Both the position numbers and the translations under genes were made by a program. A stretch of 64,000 nucleotides of DNA from Phlegmacium glaucopus (taxonomy: Eukaryota; Basidiomycota; Agaricomycetes; Agaricales; Cortinariaceae): contig MU130154.1 in the NCBI GenBank assembly GCA_015039465.1, forward strand, positions 895,275 through 959,274. The letters are read 5' to 3'. Positions 12,640-23,702 of the stretch are shown in pieces; positions within the stretch are counted from its first letter, which is position 1; each line of letters begins with the position of its first letter. The notes beneath the pieces were generated by a model. That model ran no database searches and was not told the DNA's origin. It was given only the letters and a program-made list of their open reading frames with translations.

Positions 12640-13395
12640 CCATAAACGTCCACCACAATGTCAAGTTTGCAAAGAGCAGACACCCAAGTACACCTGTACT
12701 CAGTCTCAAGCGTCGATATAGTTGTTCAGTGAGCTGCTATAAAAACTATATAGGTGTGTTTCTTCACAAGTCCTCGATTCTAGATTCTCATAGTAATTCA
12801 AAGGGACAACATGTAATTCACAATGTACCACGTCGAAGCCTGTTGGAAAGTTGTGATATGTACCTCATGCAAGTCTCGCTACTAACGTTTTTCTAGTTGA
12901 CACCAGCGAGAATGCACCGGAAGAAGAGCCTCCTGTGACCAGCCCCACACCTCTACGCCCACTGACGTCGCTCAAATGGCCTTATGTGACTGATGAATCT
13001 GCGTTTCCAGATCCCTTGAAAAAGAATGACCCCAAGGGCCAAGGCTCTCCAGCTTTCTCAGTATGAAGCTATCGGTACGTCATTGCCTTTCTTATGTGGG
13101 TCAGTAATTCTGAACGTCTAATTTATAGCGACATCGCCTTTGCATCGCCTACTATTCGAACAATTCTCTTTACACACAAGAGTCTTCCTGAACTATATCG
13201 ACAAGTTACGGGGTTCTGAACGTGATGAAGCGCTTCAAAGAGCACTGGGCATTACTGCTCCTGAAATTGACGACCAACTCCATCCGCCAAAACTCAATTG
13301 ACGACGTCCCTGCATTGCGAGAGTTAGCAGAAGCTATCGAGGCGGCTGTAAGAGGCGGCGATGAATCCGCGTTCGGTCTTAACTGGGGCGAGTGA
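12640..13395 (+). pseudogene. ZNHIT3-like HIT zinc-finger gene, broken copy A
   Basis: Homologue of the HIT-type zinc-finger protein at 39258-40027. The first knuckle (CQVCKEQTPKYTC) and the C-terminal helix (ALRELAEAIEAAV) are recognisable, and the end LNWGE at 13378-13395 looks like the original C-terminus. It is disabled in several ways. The ATG with its following codons is missing beside CCCATAAACG. About 50 bp spanning the second Cys pair and intron 1 are lost (CTGTACTCAGTCTC). There is a 7-bp insertion near 13035 (CCCCAAGGGCCAAGG), and a frame-breaking 8-bp deletion near 13190 (GAACTATATCGAC). No intact protein can be made. The intact family member would act in box C/D snoRNP assembly. 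Confidence 0.8.
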
Positions 13396-13833
13396 AAGGG
13401 ATTTGTCACTTTATGCCATTTCCCCTAGGGATAATACGTTGGGGACGGTAGAAATCATTGAAGTCATATTTGCACAGAAACCACATCATTGGACATGGGA
13501 TTGGAAAATGTGTGCACTAGAACTTCAGATATTTACCTTTCTAAATTAAAGACAGCTTTTGTACTAGGCTTCCAACGAGCCGAAGACTCGCGCGAAGAGC
13601 TCGGCGCCACTTGACCTTCGAGTTATTTCAGCTAGTGTCCTTTCCAACATTAATGGCCTCAGGTAACTTTGCTCACATCTTCTCGTGCAAAAATAAGTAT
13701 GGAGAAGAGTATATCATCAAGCTTCTGCCGACCTTATCTCCTCTAATAAGCTCTCCCCCACGAGCGAGCAGTGCTTTAGCAAAGCCAAAGGCTCTTTCAT
13801 AACTCCAGATCCACTGTAGCTCCCATTACAAGG

Positions 13834-16414
13834 ATGTCCGATAAAGAGGAGGCAGGCGATGTCTTTACGCAGAAGAGTACTATACCACCTCAGAACGAGG
13901 AAGGCCTGCCTGTCCCTGGATCGCAAGAGCGATTGCTGGCCGAACGCATGTTGGTGCGAAAGCTCGATATGCGGCTCATTCCTACCATTTTTATCATCTT
14001 CATCATGAACCATACCGACGTAAGTCACATTCATATTGTTTCTGAGTCAAACTATTTGTAACTTATATTTTGGTAGCGCAACGGAATTACGACTGCACGA
14101 CTAAAGGGCATGCAACAAGACTTGCATATCAACGGTAGATTCTATCTAAATTCACTTTCTCAACTCAGCTATGTTGATACTGAAGTTGCTTAGACGTTCA
14201 ATATGCAACGGTGATAGCGATCTTGTTCGTGTCCTACTGCCCAACTCAAATTCCATCGAACATGGTAATTTATTCCTTTTTAACCCACAATACCTAAGCC
14301 CTTTTTTCTGACGTGAACTTGTTGAATACCTAGATCCTAAACAAGATTTCCAGGTACGTCGAATCACAAACCATAGGGAACAAACCCTGAGTTTTCGGCC
14401 AACCAGACCTTCCCTATACATCGGTATCTGCACGGTTCTATGGGGTGTGACGAGCGGCTTGACTGGAGTAAGACAACTTAAAGCTTTCAAAACATCAAAC
14501 ATTCAACCTGTCCCATCCCCTAGATAACTAAAAACTACGCAGGTATACTCGCTTGCCGTGTTTTTATCGGTTTGCCGGAATCTGCCTTCTATCCCGGAGC
14601 GATTTATCTGCTTTCCCGATGGTATACGAAAAAGGTAACTCTTTCATACTATGCGAATACCTCGTTCAAATGTATCGCATAGGAGCTAGCTTTTAGATCT
14701 GCCATTCTATTTGCTGGCTTGCTTATTTCCAATGCATTTGGATCGGTGAGTCGATATTATCATCATCCAGGAGAATTTCAATGGTATATCCCTATTTTAG
14801 CTCATGGCTGCTGGAATCCTCGCAAATATGGAAGGAAATCGAGGCATACGAGCATGGCGATGGTGGGTCAAATTTTACAATTTTACGTACCACTGAATGT
14901 ATCTTGGGCAACAGGTTGTTTTTTATTGAGGCGAGCCCTTATTTTTCCATATTTACTTTGTGAAACAATAACTCAGCGCCATTTATAGGGTGCCATGACG
15001 GTTTTTATTGGATTAAATAGCATGTATGGTTCCTCCTTTCATGATAATCATCCAACAACCCTTCCTCATGTACAACTTACAGGTGGACGCTACCAGATTA
15101 TGTCTGATTCTTTTTTTGATGATTTCTGCCCAATATCCAACCAGCCTCTTTTCAGCCCCACAATACCCGATGGATGAACGCAGCCGAGCGTCGACTTGCA
15201 CAGGTCCGCCTTGCCCAAGATGCTGGAGAAGCAGATAAAGACAACGCCGAAGATTCGTGAGTCACTGTCTACTTTGATTGCCTCTCGAGCGTAACTTGAT
15301 GAACATTTCCTGCCCAGTCCAGTTCAAGGACTCATAATGGCCATCAAAGACCCGCTAGTGTCTATATTTTCCATCATGACGATATCACAATTATTGGGTC
15401 TGAGTTTTGTCCAATATTTCCCAACGTGGGTTCTCTTTACCCTGTCATCTTTTGATTTAACATTGATCAAACTTGGTTTAGGCTTACACAAACTCTTGGG
15501 TTCAACACTACTGTTACTTTGCTTCTCGTAGCGTAAGTCTTGACAATAACTTCGCACCGTAAGCTTTTCTTGATTCCGTTCGATGTATAGACCTCCTTGG
15601 ATCGTAGCATCGATTATCTGTTGCCTGAATGCACTTCATGCAGGTTAAAAAAAAACTCAGAAAGATAGACAAATACTTATCCTCCTTAAATTGTAGATAA
15701 GGCAGGAGAGCGGTTTTTCCACATAGCAGGATGGTGGTGGGGGGTGATTTTAGGTTTCATCATTGGACTATCGACTTTCTCGATAGCTGGACGTTATGTC
15801 TCGCTATTCTTGATGGCGTGTGGCTATGTGGGTAAGCTGTATTTACAAGTATCCTCCAGTACCTACTCAATTGGTCTGAAAAAAGGGTTTGCAATGACGC
15901 TTGTATGGGTCTCAAATACAATTTCACGACCCCCAGCGTAAGTCAGGCCATCAAATCATCGCACGTATTGCAAATTGATCTTTATTTCTAGGAAACGTGC
16001 CGCAGCTATTGGGATCGTGAATGGTTGTGGTAATATCGGCAACGTGTAAGTCTCCATCTTTATAGACTCAGAGGCCACTCTCATCCTCATGGCTCTCAAG
16101 CATGGGTTCTTATGTCTGGAAATCAGCCTGGGGCCCCAAATACCACCAGTCAATGGCCATATGTCTGGCAGCACTCGTCTTTAGCACTCTGTTATCCCTT
16201 GGTGCGCATTGATTTCAATAATTTTGTTTCATATTTAAAGCATGCTCTAGTGATCCGTCAAATCCTCGTGAGAAGAAATAAGATATTGGACGCGGATGAG
16301 AAACTAGCTATAGAAGGGGCGAATCAGACAAGAGTTGAAGAGGCAGCAAAGTTGGAAGGGCTCACCTTTGAGCAGGCTATGGAAAGAAGGAAAGGATATC
16401 GGTATCTGTATTGA
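13834..16414 (+). CDS. DAL5-family MFS transporter (copy A)
   Basis: Member of the anion:cation symporter group of the major facilitator superfamily, whose known fungal members carry allantoate, nicotinate, pantothenate or biotin across the plasma membrane. About fifteen short exons join cleanly. They give an N-terminal cytoplasmic tail from ATG 13834, LDMRLIPTIFIIFIMN (TM1), QYATVIAILFVSYCPTQIPSN, then FSRPTRPSLYIGICTVLWG. After these come ACRVFIGLPESAFYPGAIYLLSRWYTKK, ELAFRSAILFAGLLISNAFGS, WTLPDYPHNTRWM, and a C-terminal half with LVWVSNTISRPPA and KRAAAIGIVNG. It ends GYRYLY. No stop or frameshift was found. The motif after TM1 reads NHTDRNG, where copies B and C have the family-like NYIDRTG, so transport may differ. 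The substrate is not predictable from the sequence. Confidence 0.88.
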
Positions 16415-16754
16415 TTCTATAGTTTTTCTTCATGCAGGTGTCAACAAGAAGCACTAAGGACACAGTACATACTAACGAAAAAAAGGATACTTGCGCGTAA
16501 CATGTAGAATCCATAAAATTGTACCAGGCAGATAATAGCCGTTTCAGAAATCCTTATCCATTGTCATATGGTGATCATAAAATTCAAAAAAGTTTGCAAA
16601 AAATTCAGAAAACTATCAGCAAATGGAAAGGATGATATTTAAGTTAGCAAAAGGAAGCATGCACTTTTATATTTGATACGCCAGAGTGGTTGAATATGAC
16701 CAGAAAGTTGAGATAATAAAACCATAACCTAGGGGTTATTGTAGAACAGAAGGC

Positions 16755-16831
16755 GCTTGAACCTTGTAGATAGTAAAACGCGACTGAGATGCAAGAAGAA
16801 GGCCCAGGACAAAGCCTCGGTTGTTCTGCAT
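16755..16831 (-). pseudogene. Truncated GH92 5' end created by the tandem duplication
   Basis: On the minus strand the GH92 start (MQNNRGFVLGLLLASQS) reappears with its promoter, but after about 25 codons the sequence switches to the 3' flank of transporter copy A. Only the signal peptide is left. If transcribed, it would give a short secretory-leader peptide and no enzyme. Confidence 0.85.
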
Positions 16832-17146
16832 TGTTGTTTTCACGATAGGCAGAAAGTTGAATACAAGGAGCCAAATCGTAGCTCTTACGCTGTCTTCAGG
16901 ACAGGCTTCTTTTAAAAGGGCCAAAAGAGTGGAAGGGTAAATGAAGGAAGGGAAGGAGGGAAGGACTTATGCTGTATCGCATGCAACCTTGATTTAAATA
17001 ACGAGTGTGGGTTTTAGTAGTGCTTTACTCAGCGGCGAGCCGGAGGGATTCTTTTCAGGTTCCATCAAGCCGTCCGGGATACATAAGTTTTTTTTTTGAC
17101 ACGTTGCAATTCGCTTCATAGGACTCGGAAGTTTTTCCCATTCTTA

Positions 17147-17509
17147 CAGCTGTCTGCAAAATGCTAGGCCGTTTTTAAATCTTCTGTGTCCGCCCGTGTT
17201 TGGTATAAACACCTGTTTTTGGTACAGTGCGGGAGTGATGATGTGATTGCCATTTCAGCTCCACGCTCCCCTCTTCTCGCTCGCGGCCTCCCTCATCGAA
17301 TACAATAACTATGTCATAGTAATATATACAGTGGTCAATGTCTGTAACCTCAGCAACCATGCTTGCAACACTTTTCAGATCCCGATGGATTGCTCCACAT
17401 TGGCTCCAATTCGTCATATCTACTACGGATCTACCCAAAAAGTGTATTTGCACCAAACAAAGGCGCACACAGAAGATTTAAAAACGGCCTAGCATTTTGC
17501 AGACAGCTG
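17147..17509. mobile_element. 363-bp MITE, Tc1/mariner type, TA target duplication
   Basis: The element is absent at the matching place in unit A (TTCTTAAGGAGGGG), which makes its ends exact. It begins CAGCTGTCTGCAAAATGC and ends with the reverse complement. The first 43 or so bases of the inverted repeats are perfect and imperfect pairing continues inward. A TA dinucleotide flanks both sides. It has no coding capacity. Its termini resemble those of the element at 46097-46701 (gcaaa, ctag, gtttttgaat-like, gcccgtgttt blocks), so the two probably used the same transposase. Confidence 0.93.
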
Positions 17510-18234
17510 TAAGGAGGGGATCGATATGAACGACAGCAACAGTGTTCTGGTATGCAATGGGCAATGGGCAAAGATCTGTTTCTGCTGAGCTTTTGTCAAC
17601 TTCAGCAACTGTGCAATGTTGACGCGTTGTTGACGCTTGATCACATGATGCTACTTTTTCCGTCCATCGTTGACTAGTTACTTTTATCTCATAAAAGTTT
17701 CATAATTGCCCGAGGGCACAGAAGAATGACTTGACAACGCATGACGCATAATGTATAGGCCATATGAGTCAACTATGCATTATGAGATACCAAAGCAGCC
17801 ATTCTATGGTGCGGTTCACTGCAAAATATCGACTCCTTCAGAAAAAACTCCCTTCAGTACCGTGTTGTCGGACGACTCCTGGAGAGTAATACGCGTAATG
17901 CTGCTGCACTCAACACGATGTCACGGAGTATCGAGTACCGCGAGGTCACCAGCGTCCACCAGAGCACCGCTGGGCGGTCGCCGCAATAGGTCTTCTCCGA
18001 AGATCAGACCCTTGTCAGCTAAGGTGGAAGGGAACGGTTTTAGGTAACGGTTTCGAGCCCACAAAAGTTCTCATCAGGGGCTACCCCGACCGCCCGCCCG
18101 CCCCTCCGTGAAAACCAAAGGGAGTGATAGATTATCAGACCTTGTGCCGAAACGAGTGCACAGAAAAAAACCTCAAAATGGGTATGAACAGTTGGGAGGT
18201 ACATCTGTAAGATGGCCGTCTTTTAAGTATACCA

Positions 18235-18310
18235 ACGGGTATCAACCTGGATACACCATCATTCTTTGAAGACAAAAGAAAACCCTGAGATGATGGTGGT
18301 AAGAAGATAT
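18235..18310 (-). pseudogene. Relic of Xaa-Pro peptidase exon 1 in unit B
   Basis: The minus strand reads ATGGTGTATCCAG followed by GTTGATACC, the same exon 1 and donor as in the intact peptidase gene at 40130. The B copy continues slightly further into intron 1 (AAGACGGCCATCTTAC) before homology with copy C stops near 18209. Confidence 0.75.
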
Positions 18311-19063
18311 GATTGCTATTTCGAATCCAGGGTTGTTCTCGTCCCATAAACGACCGCTTACAATGTCAAGTTTGCAAAGAGCAGACGCCCAAGTACACCT
18401 GTGCTCAGTGTCTGATTGCTTAGTGTGTTTGTCGTAATGAACTTATTTCAACGAAATGCTCAAGTGTCGATATAGTTGTTCGGTGAACTGCTATAAAAAC
18501 CATAAAGGTGTGTTTCTTCACAAATCCTCCATTCTACATTCTCATGATAATTCAAAGAGACGACATGTAATTCACAATGTACCACGTCGAAACCTGTTGG
18601 AAGGTTGTGGTATCTCATGCACGTCTCACTACTAACGTTTTTCTAGATGACACCAGCGAGAATGCATCGGAAGAAGAGCCTCCTGTGACCAGCCCCTCAC
18701 CTCAGCGCCCACTGACGTCGCTTAAATGACCTTATGTCCCTGATGAATCCGCGTTTCCAGATCCCTTGAAAAAGAATGATCCCAAGGCTCTCCAGCTTTC
18801 TCAGTATGAAGCTATCGGTACATTATTGCCTTTCTTATGTGAGTCAGTAATTCCGAACCTCTAATTTATAGCGACATCGCCTACTATTCGAAAAATCCTC
18901 TTTACACACAAGAGCGCTTCAAAGAGCACCGGGTGTTACTGCTCCTGAAATTGACGACCAACTTCATCTGCCAAAACTCAATTGACAACGTTCTTGCATT
19001 GCGAGAATTAGCAGAAGCTATCGAGGCAGCTGTAATAGGCGGGGTAATCCGCGCTGGGTCTTA

Positions 19064-20123
19064 CAGCTATTTAGACGTTCCGAAAAATTTCTTATGTTTG
19101 TATAAATACCCATATTTAGGCAGAATTGATGCGCATGATGTTAAAGCAGTGGAGCGGCTGCGCTATTTACAAGGACCCTGGGCAATAGGCCTCGAGGCAG
19201 GGTCCGAATCCGGACAGGATTCGAGCTTTTTTGACGGACGGCTAGAGTCAATCCGGACAAGATTTGCCGAAATTTTTTGGGCAGCCAGTGCCAGAATCCA
19301 GACAAGTTTGGGGAAATTGTGATAGGCTAGTTGCCCATCCGGACAAATTTTAGGGTACTAATATGCTATAGTATGGTGTAGTCTGTTGAGCGTACGAATG
19401 ACTCAATATCTGCCGGTTCAACTCCCTCTCTGAGTACTTTTTCTTTGCTGTATGTTATTCTGGACTTAGTAAAATAATCATGATAATTTTTGTAAAACAA
19501 AGATTCGCATCTCTCAGTTAGGCATTCCTGACCAGAAACTCCTTTAGCTCCTTTCAGTCAACTGCTCTCTTATTATGGACGAAGCGCCTGTACTTTTCAT
19601 GCTGCTATTAAATTGTTTTGAAAGCAGGGTGGAAATCTTGAATATGAAAATAGTTATGTTTACTCGTAAATATGATAGGATATGCTTATTCCAAGCCAGA
19701 ATTGTACTTTTTGAGGCGGGCAAGAGCAGTACAGACCTTTTTTGAGCCTAGGAGGCTTGATCTACCAGTCCGGACAAAATTTGGGCCAAAAAATAGCTAG
19801 GTCAACAATCCAGACATTTTTTTGGAAAATCTTGGGATCCTAGGTGCAATCCGGACAAGAATCGCACTGAATCGCGACGCCCTGTCCGGACAAAAAGTTG
19901 AAATCTGGGACCCTGCCCCTTGGCCTATTGCCCAGGGTCCTTATTTACATCTAATACAGGCTCCTTGTTACCAACAGGGTCAACAATCAATATATTGCGA
20001 TGACGTAGTGAATTTCACGCGAGGTGGGGGAAAGTGGAGCAATGAGGATTGAGGCACGGTTTGTTTGCACTATATCCGCAGATAAGAAATTTTCCAAAAC
20101 GTCTACCATTTCGCAAATAGCTA
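19064..20123. mobile_element. TA-flanked MITE carrying a nested hAT-like element
   Basis: Comparison with unit A (GGTCTTAACTGGGGCG) defines the insertion. It has TA on both sides, with termini CAGCTATTTAGACG on the left and, read inward from the right, TAGCTATTTGCG. The inverted repeats are imperfect, with a 13-nt gap, and share an inner block (ttcc/ttgg-aaaatttcttat). Without the nested insertion the host element is about 280 bp. It is non-coding and of Tc1/mariner type by its target duplication. Confidence 0.8.
19172..19941. mobile_element. 770-bp non-autonomous hAT-like element, 8-bp target duplication
   Basis: The terminal inverted repeats AGGACCCTGGGCAATAGGCC (left) and GGCCTATTGCCCAGGGTCCT (right) are a perfect 20-bp match. 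Both are flanked by the 8-bp direct repeat TATTTACA at 19164-19171 and 19942-19949, diagnostic of hAT-type insertion. Near both ends lie several copies of a TCCGGACAA word: 19209, 19252, 19297 (variant), 19338, 19769, 19809 (variant), 19850, 19884. All are in the same orientation and are probably transposase-binding sites. No transposase gene is present. Confidence 0.88.
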
Positions 20124-20573
20124 TAACTGGGGCGATTCGTCACTTTATGACATTGCCCCTAGGGATGATACGTTGGGAACGGGAGAAATCATCGAAGTCC
20201 TATTTGCACAGAAACCACATCATTGGACATGGGATTGGTCATAAAATTTAAAGTGTGTGCATTAGAACTTCAGACATTTACCTTTCCAAATTAAAGACAG
20301 CTTTTGTACTAGGCTTCCAACGAGCCGAAGACTCGCGCGAAGAGCTCGGCGGCACTTGACCTTCGAGTTATTTCAGCTAGTGTCCTTTCCAACATTAATG
20401 GCCTTAGGTAACTTTGCCCACATCTTCTCGTGCAAAAATAAGTATGGAGTATATCATCAAGCTTCTGCCGACCTTATCTTCTCTAATAAGCTCTCCCCCA
20501 CGAGCGAGCAGTGCTTTAGCAAAGGCAAAGGCTCTTTCATAACTCCAGACCCACTGTAGCTCCCATTACAAGG

Positions 20574-23166
20574 ATGTCAGAAAAAGAGAAGGAGGCAGGT
20601 GATGTCTTTGCGCAGAAGAGTACTATACCACCTCAGGATGAGGAAGGCCTGCCTGTCCCTGGATCGCAAGAGCGATTGTTGGCCGAACGCATGTTGGTGC
20701 GAAAGCTAGATATGCGGCTCATTCCTACTATTTTTATCATCTTCATCATGAATTATATCGACGTAAGTCACATTCATATTGTTTCTGAGTCAAACCATTT
20801 GTAACTCATATTTTGGTAGCGCACTGGAGTGACCACTGCACGACTAAAGGGCATGCAACAAGACTTGCATATTAACGGTAGATTCTATCTAAGTTCACTT
20901 GCTCATCTTAACTATGCTGATACTCAACTAATTAGATGTTCAATATGCAACAGTGATTGCGATCTTGTTCGTGTCCTACTGCCCAACTCAAATTCCGTCG
21001 AACATGGTAATTTATTTTAATACATAAGCCCTTTTTTCTGACGCGAACTTGTTCAATATCTAGATCCTGAACAAGGTTTCCAGGTACGTTGAATCACAAA
21101 CATAGGGAACAAACCCTGAGTTTTCGGCCGACCAGACCTTCCCTATACATCGGTATCTGCACGGTTTTATGGGGCGTGACGAGTGCTTTAACTGGAGTAA
21201 GACAATTTCAAAGTTTTCAAACATTAAATATTCAATGTGTCCTATCCTCAGATAACTAAAAACTACGCAGGTATACTCGCTTGCCGTGTTTTTATCGGTT
21301 TGCCGGAATCTGCCTTCTATCCTGGAGCGATTTATCTGCTTTCCCGATGGTATACGAAAAAGGTAACTCGTTCATACTCAGCTATGCGAATACCTTTCAG
21401 ATGTATCGCATAGGAGCTAGCTTTAAGATCTGCCATTCTATACGCTGGCTTGCTTATTTCCAATGCATTTGGATCGGTGAGGTCGATATTATCATCATCT
21501 AGGGGAATTTCAATGGTATATCCCTATTTTAGCTCATGGCTGCTGGAATCCTCGCAAACATGGAAGGGAAACGAGGCATACGAGCATGGCGATGGTGGGT
21601 CAAATTTTACAATGATACGTACCACTGAACGTATCTTGGGCAACAGGTTGTTTTTTATTGAGGCGAGCCCTTGTTTTTCCGTATTTACTTTGTGAAACAA
21701 TAACTCAGCGCCATTTATAGGGTTCTATAACGGTTTTTATTGGATTAAATAGCATGTATGGTTTCTCCTCTCAATGATAATCATCCAACAACCCTTCCTC
21801 ATGTACAACTTACAGGTGGACGCTACCAGATTATGTCTGATTCTTTTTTTGATGATCTCTGCCCAATATTCAACCAGCCTCTTTTCAGCCCCACAATACC
21901 CGATGGATGGACGCAGCCGAGCGTCGACTTGCACAGGCCCGCCTTTCCGAAGATGCTGGAGAAGCAGATAAAGACAACGCCGAAGATTCGTGAGTCACTG
22001 TCTGCTTTGATTGCCTATCGAGCGTAACTTGACGAATATTTCCTGTCCAGTCCAGTTCAAGGACTCATAATGGCCATCAAAGACCCACTAGTATCTTTAT
22101 TTTCCATCATGACGATATCACAGTTATTGGGTCTGAGTTTTGTCCAATATTTCCCAACGTAAGTTTTCTTCACCAAGTCATCCTTTGATTTTACACTGGC
22201 ATTGACCAAACTTGGTTTAGGCTTACACAAACCCTTGGGTTCAACACTACCTCTACTTTGCTTCTCGCAGCGTAAGTCTTGACAATACCTTCGCACCGTA
22301 AGTTTTTTTTTGATTTCGCTCAATGTATAGACCTCCTTGGATCTTATCGTCAATTGTCTGTTGCTTGAATGCACTTCATGCGGGTAAAAAATCTATTCCT
22401 CAGAAATGTACACGAACACTTACTCTCCTTCTTAAATTGTAGATAAAACAGGAGAGCGGTTTTTCCACCTAGCAGGATGGTGGTGGGCGGCAATCCTAGG
22501 TTTCATCATTGGACTATCGACTTTCTCGATAGCTGGACGTTATGTCTCGCTATTTTTGATGGCGTGCGGCTCTGTGGGTAAGTTGTGTTTACCAGTCAGT
22601 ATCTTCCAGTACCTACTCAGTTGGTCTGAAAAAAGGGTTTGCAATGACGCTTGTATGGGTCTCAAATACAATTTCACGACCCCCAGCGTAAGTCAGGCCA
22701 TCAAATCATCGCACGTATTGCAAATTGATCTTTATTTCTAGGAAACGTGCCGCAGCTATTGGGATCGTGAATGGTTGTGGTAATATCGGCAACGTGTAAG
22801 TCTCCATCTTTATAGACTCGGAGGCCACTCTCATCCTCATGGCTCTCAAGCATGGGTTCTTATGTCTGGAAATCAGCCTGGGCCCCCAAATACCACCAGT
22901 CAATGGCCATATGTCTGGCAGCACTCGTCTTCAGCACTCTGTTATCCCTTGGTGCGCACTAATTTCAATAAATTTTGTTTCATTATTTAAAGCATGCTCT
23001 AGTGATCCGTCAAATCCTCGTAAGAAGAAATAAGATATTGGACGCGGATGAGAAACTAGCTATGGAAGGGGCGAATCAGACAAGAGTTGAAGAGGCAGCA
23101 AAGTTGGAAGGGCTCACCTTCGAGCAGGCTATGGAAAGGAGGAAAGGATATCGGTATCTGTATTGA
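20574..23166 (+). CDS. DAL5-family MFS transporter (copy B)
   Basis: Paralogue of copies A and C with the same exon pattern. It starts at ATG 20574 (MSEKEKEAGDVF) and ends GYRYLY at 23166. TM1 is followed by NYIDRTGVTTARLKGMQQDL, the usual family motif. The remaining landmarks are all in frame: PTQIPSN, FSRPTRPSLYIG, ESAFYPGAIYLLSRWYTKK, ELALRSAILYAGLLISNAFGS, PHNTRWMDAAERRLAQARL and LVWVSNTISRPPAKRAAAIG. One intron uses a GC donor (GAG|GCGAGC). No disabling change was seen. The gene sits downstream of a wrecked ZNHIT3 copy, so its promoter must lie within the 20130-20570 stretch or further up. Confidence 0.88.
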
Positions 23167-23702
23167 TTTCATAGTTTTTCTTCTTCATGCAGGTGTCAAC
23201 AAGAAGCACTAAGGACACAGTACATACTAACGAAAAAAAAGGATACTTGCGCGTAACATGTAGAATCCATAAAATTGTACCAGGCAGATAATAGCCGTTT
23301 CAGAAATCCTTATCCATTGTCATATGGTGACCATAAAATTCAAAAAGTTTGCAAAAAATTCAGAAAACTATCAGCAAATGGAAAGGATGATATTTAAGGT
23401 TGCACTTCTATAATTGATACGCCAGAGTGGTTGAATATGACCAGAAAGTTGAGATAATAAAACCATGAATATAATCTAGGGGCTACTGTAGAACAGAAGG
23501 CGTTTGTCATCTCTTGCAAGCTCCAAAGCGAAGAACAGGCTAAAGGAGTGTTTTATTTGACGAGCCACAACGTACATAAGATGATAATCAACCACTTATA
23601 TTTCACTACAGGCTAACCATTATAATAGTTGGAAATTAATGATTATATGAGACTGGCTGTATTATGGTCTTGTCAGACTGCGAAAAGTTGAGCTTTTAAT
23701 TT

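Larger units (their letters stand above)
11550..16752 (+). repeat. Tandem segmental duplication, unit A
   Basis: The unit starts inside the first coding exon of the GH92 gene (minus strand), runs through its promoter, the peptidase exon-1 relic, the ZNHIT3-like pseudogene and transporter copy A, and ends at GAACAGAAGGCG near 16752. At that point the sequence jumps back to the GH92 leader (TTGAACCTTGTAGATAG). Unit B follows directly and ends at the same GAACAGAAGGCG word near 23500. The two units agree over long stretches with scattered substitutions and small indels. Confidence 0.9.
18355..20145 (+). pseudogene. ZNHIT3-like gene, broken copy B, split by transposons
   Basis: The zinc-finger exon (CQVCKEQTPKYTCAQC) and intron 1 are preserved. 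The initiator region is missing, TGA replaces a Trp codon near 18728 (CTTAAATGACC), and about 70 bp of the fifth exon are deleted (ACACACAAGAGCGCTTC near 18915). The terminal exon is interrupted at 19063 by a 1060-bp transposon insertion. Beyond it the last codons are also altered (GGGGCGATTCG instead of GGGGCGAGTGA). It is clearly non-functional. Confidence 0.8.
16753..23500 (+). repeat. Tandem segmental duplication, unit B
   Basis: Second copy of unit A, longer because of two transposon insertions (17147-17509 and 19064-20123) and about 110 bp that A lacks near 18110-18210. Over the ZNHIT3 first exon and intron, B resembles copy C more than A does. B's C-like homology also extends about 10 bp further (GTAAGATGGCC near 18209). 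So A has lost sequence since the duplication. Confidence 0.9.

Noticed and set aside
19380..19440. Pol III B-box-like GGTTCAACTCC inside the hAT-like element, possible SINE
   Set aside because: No matching A box or foldable cloverleaf is present, and the surrounding element has DNA-transposon ends with an 8-bp target duplication.
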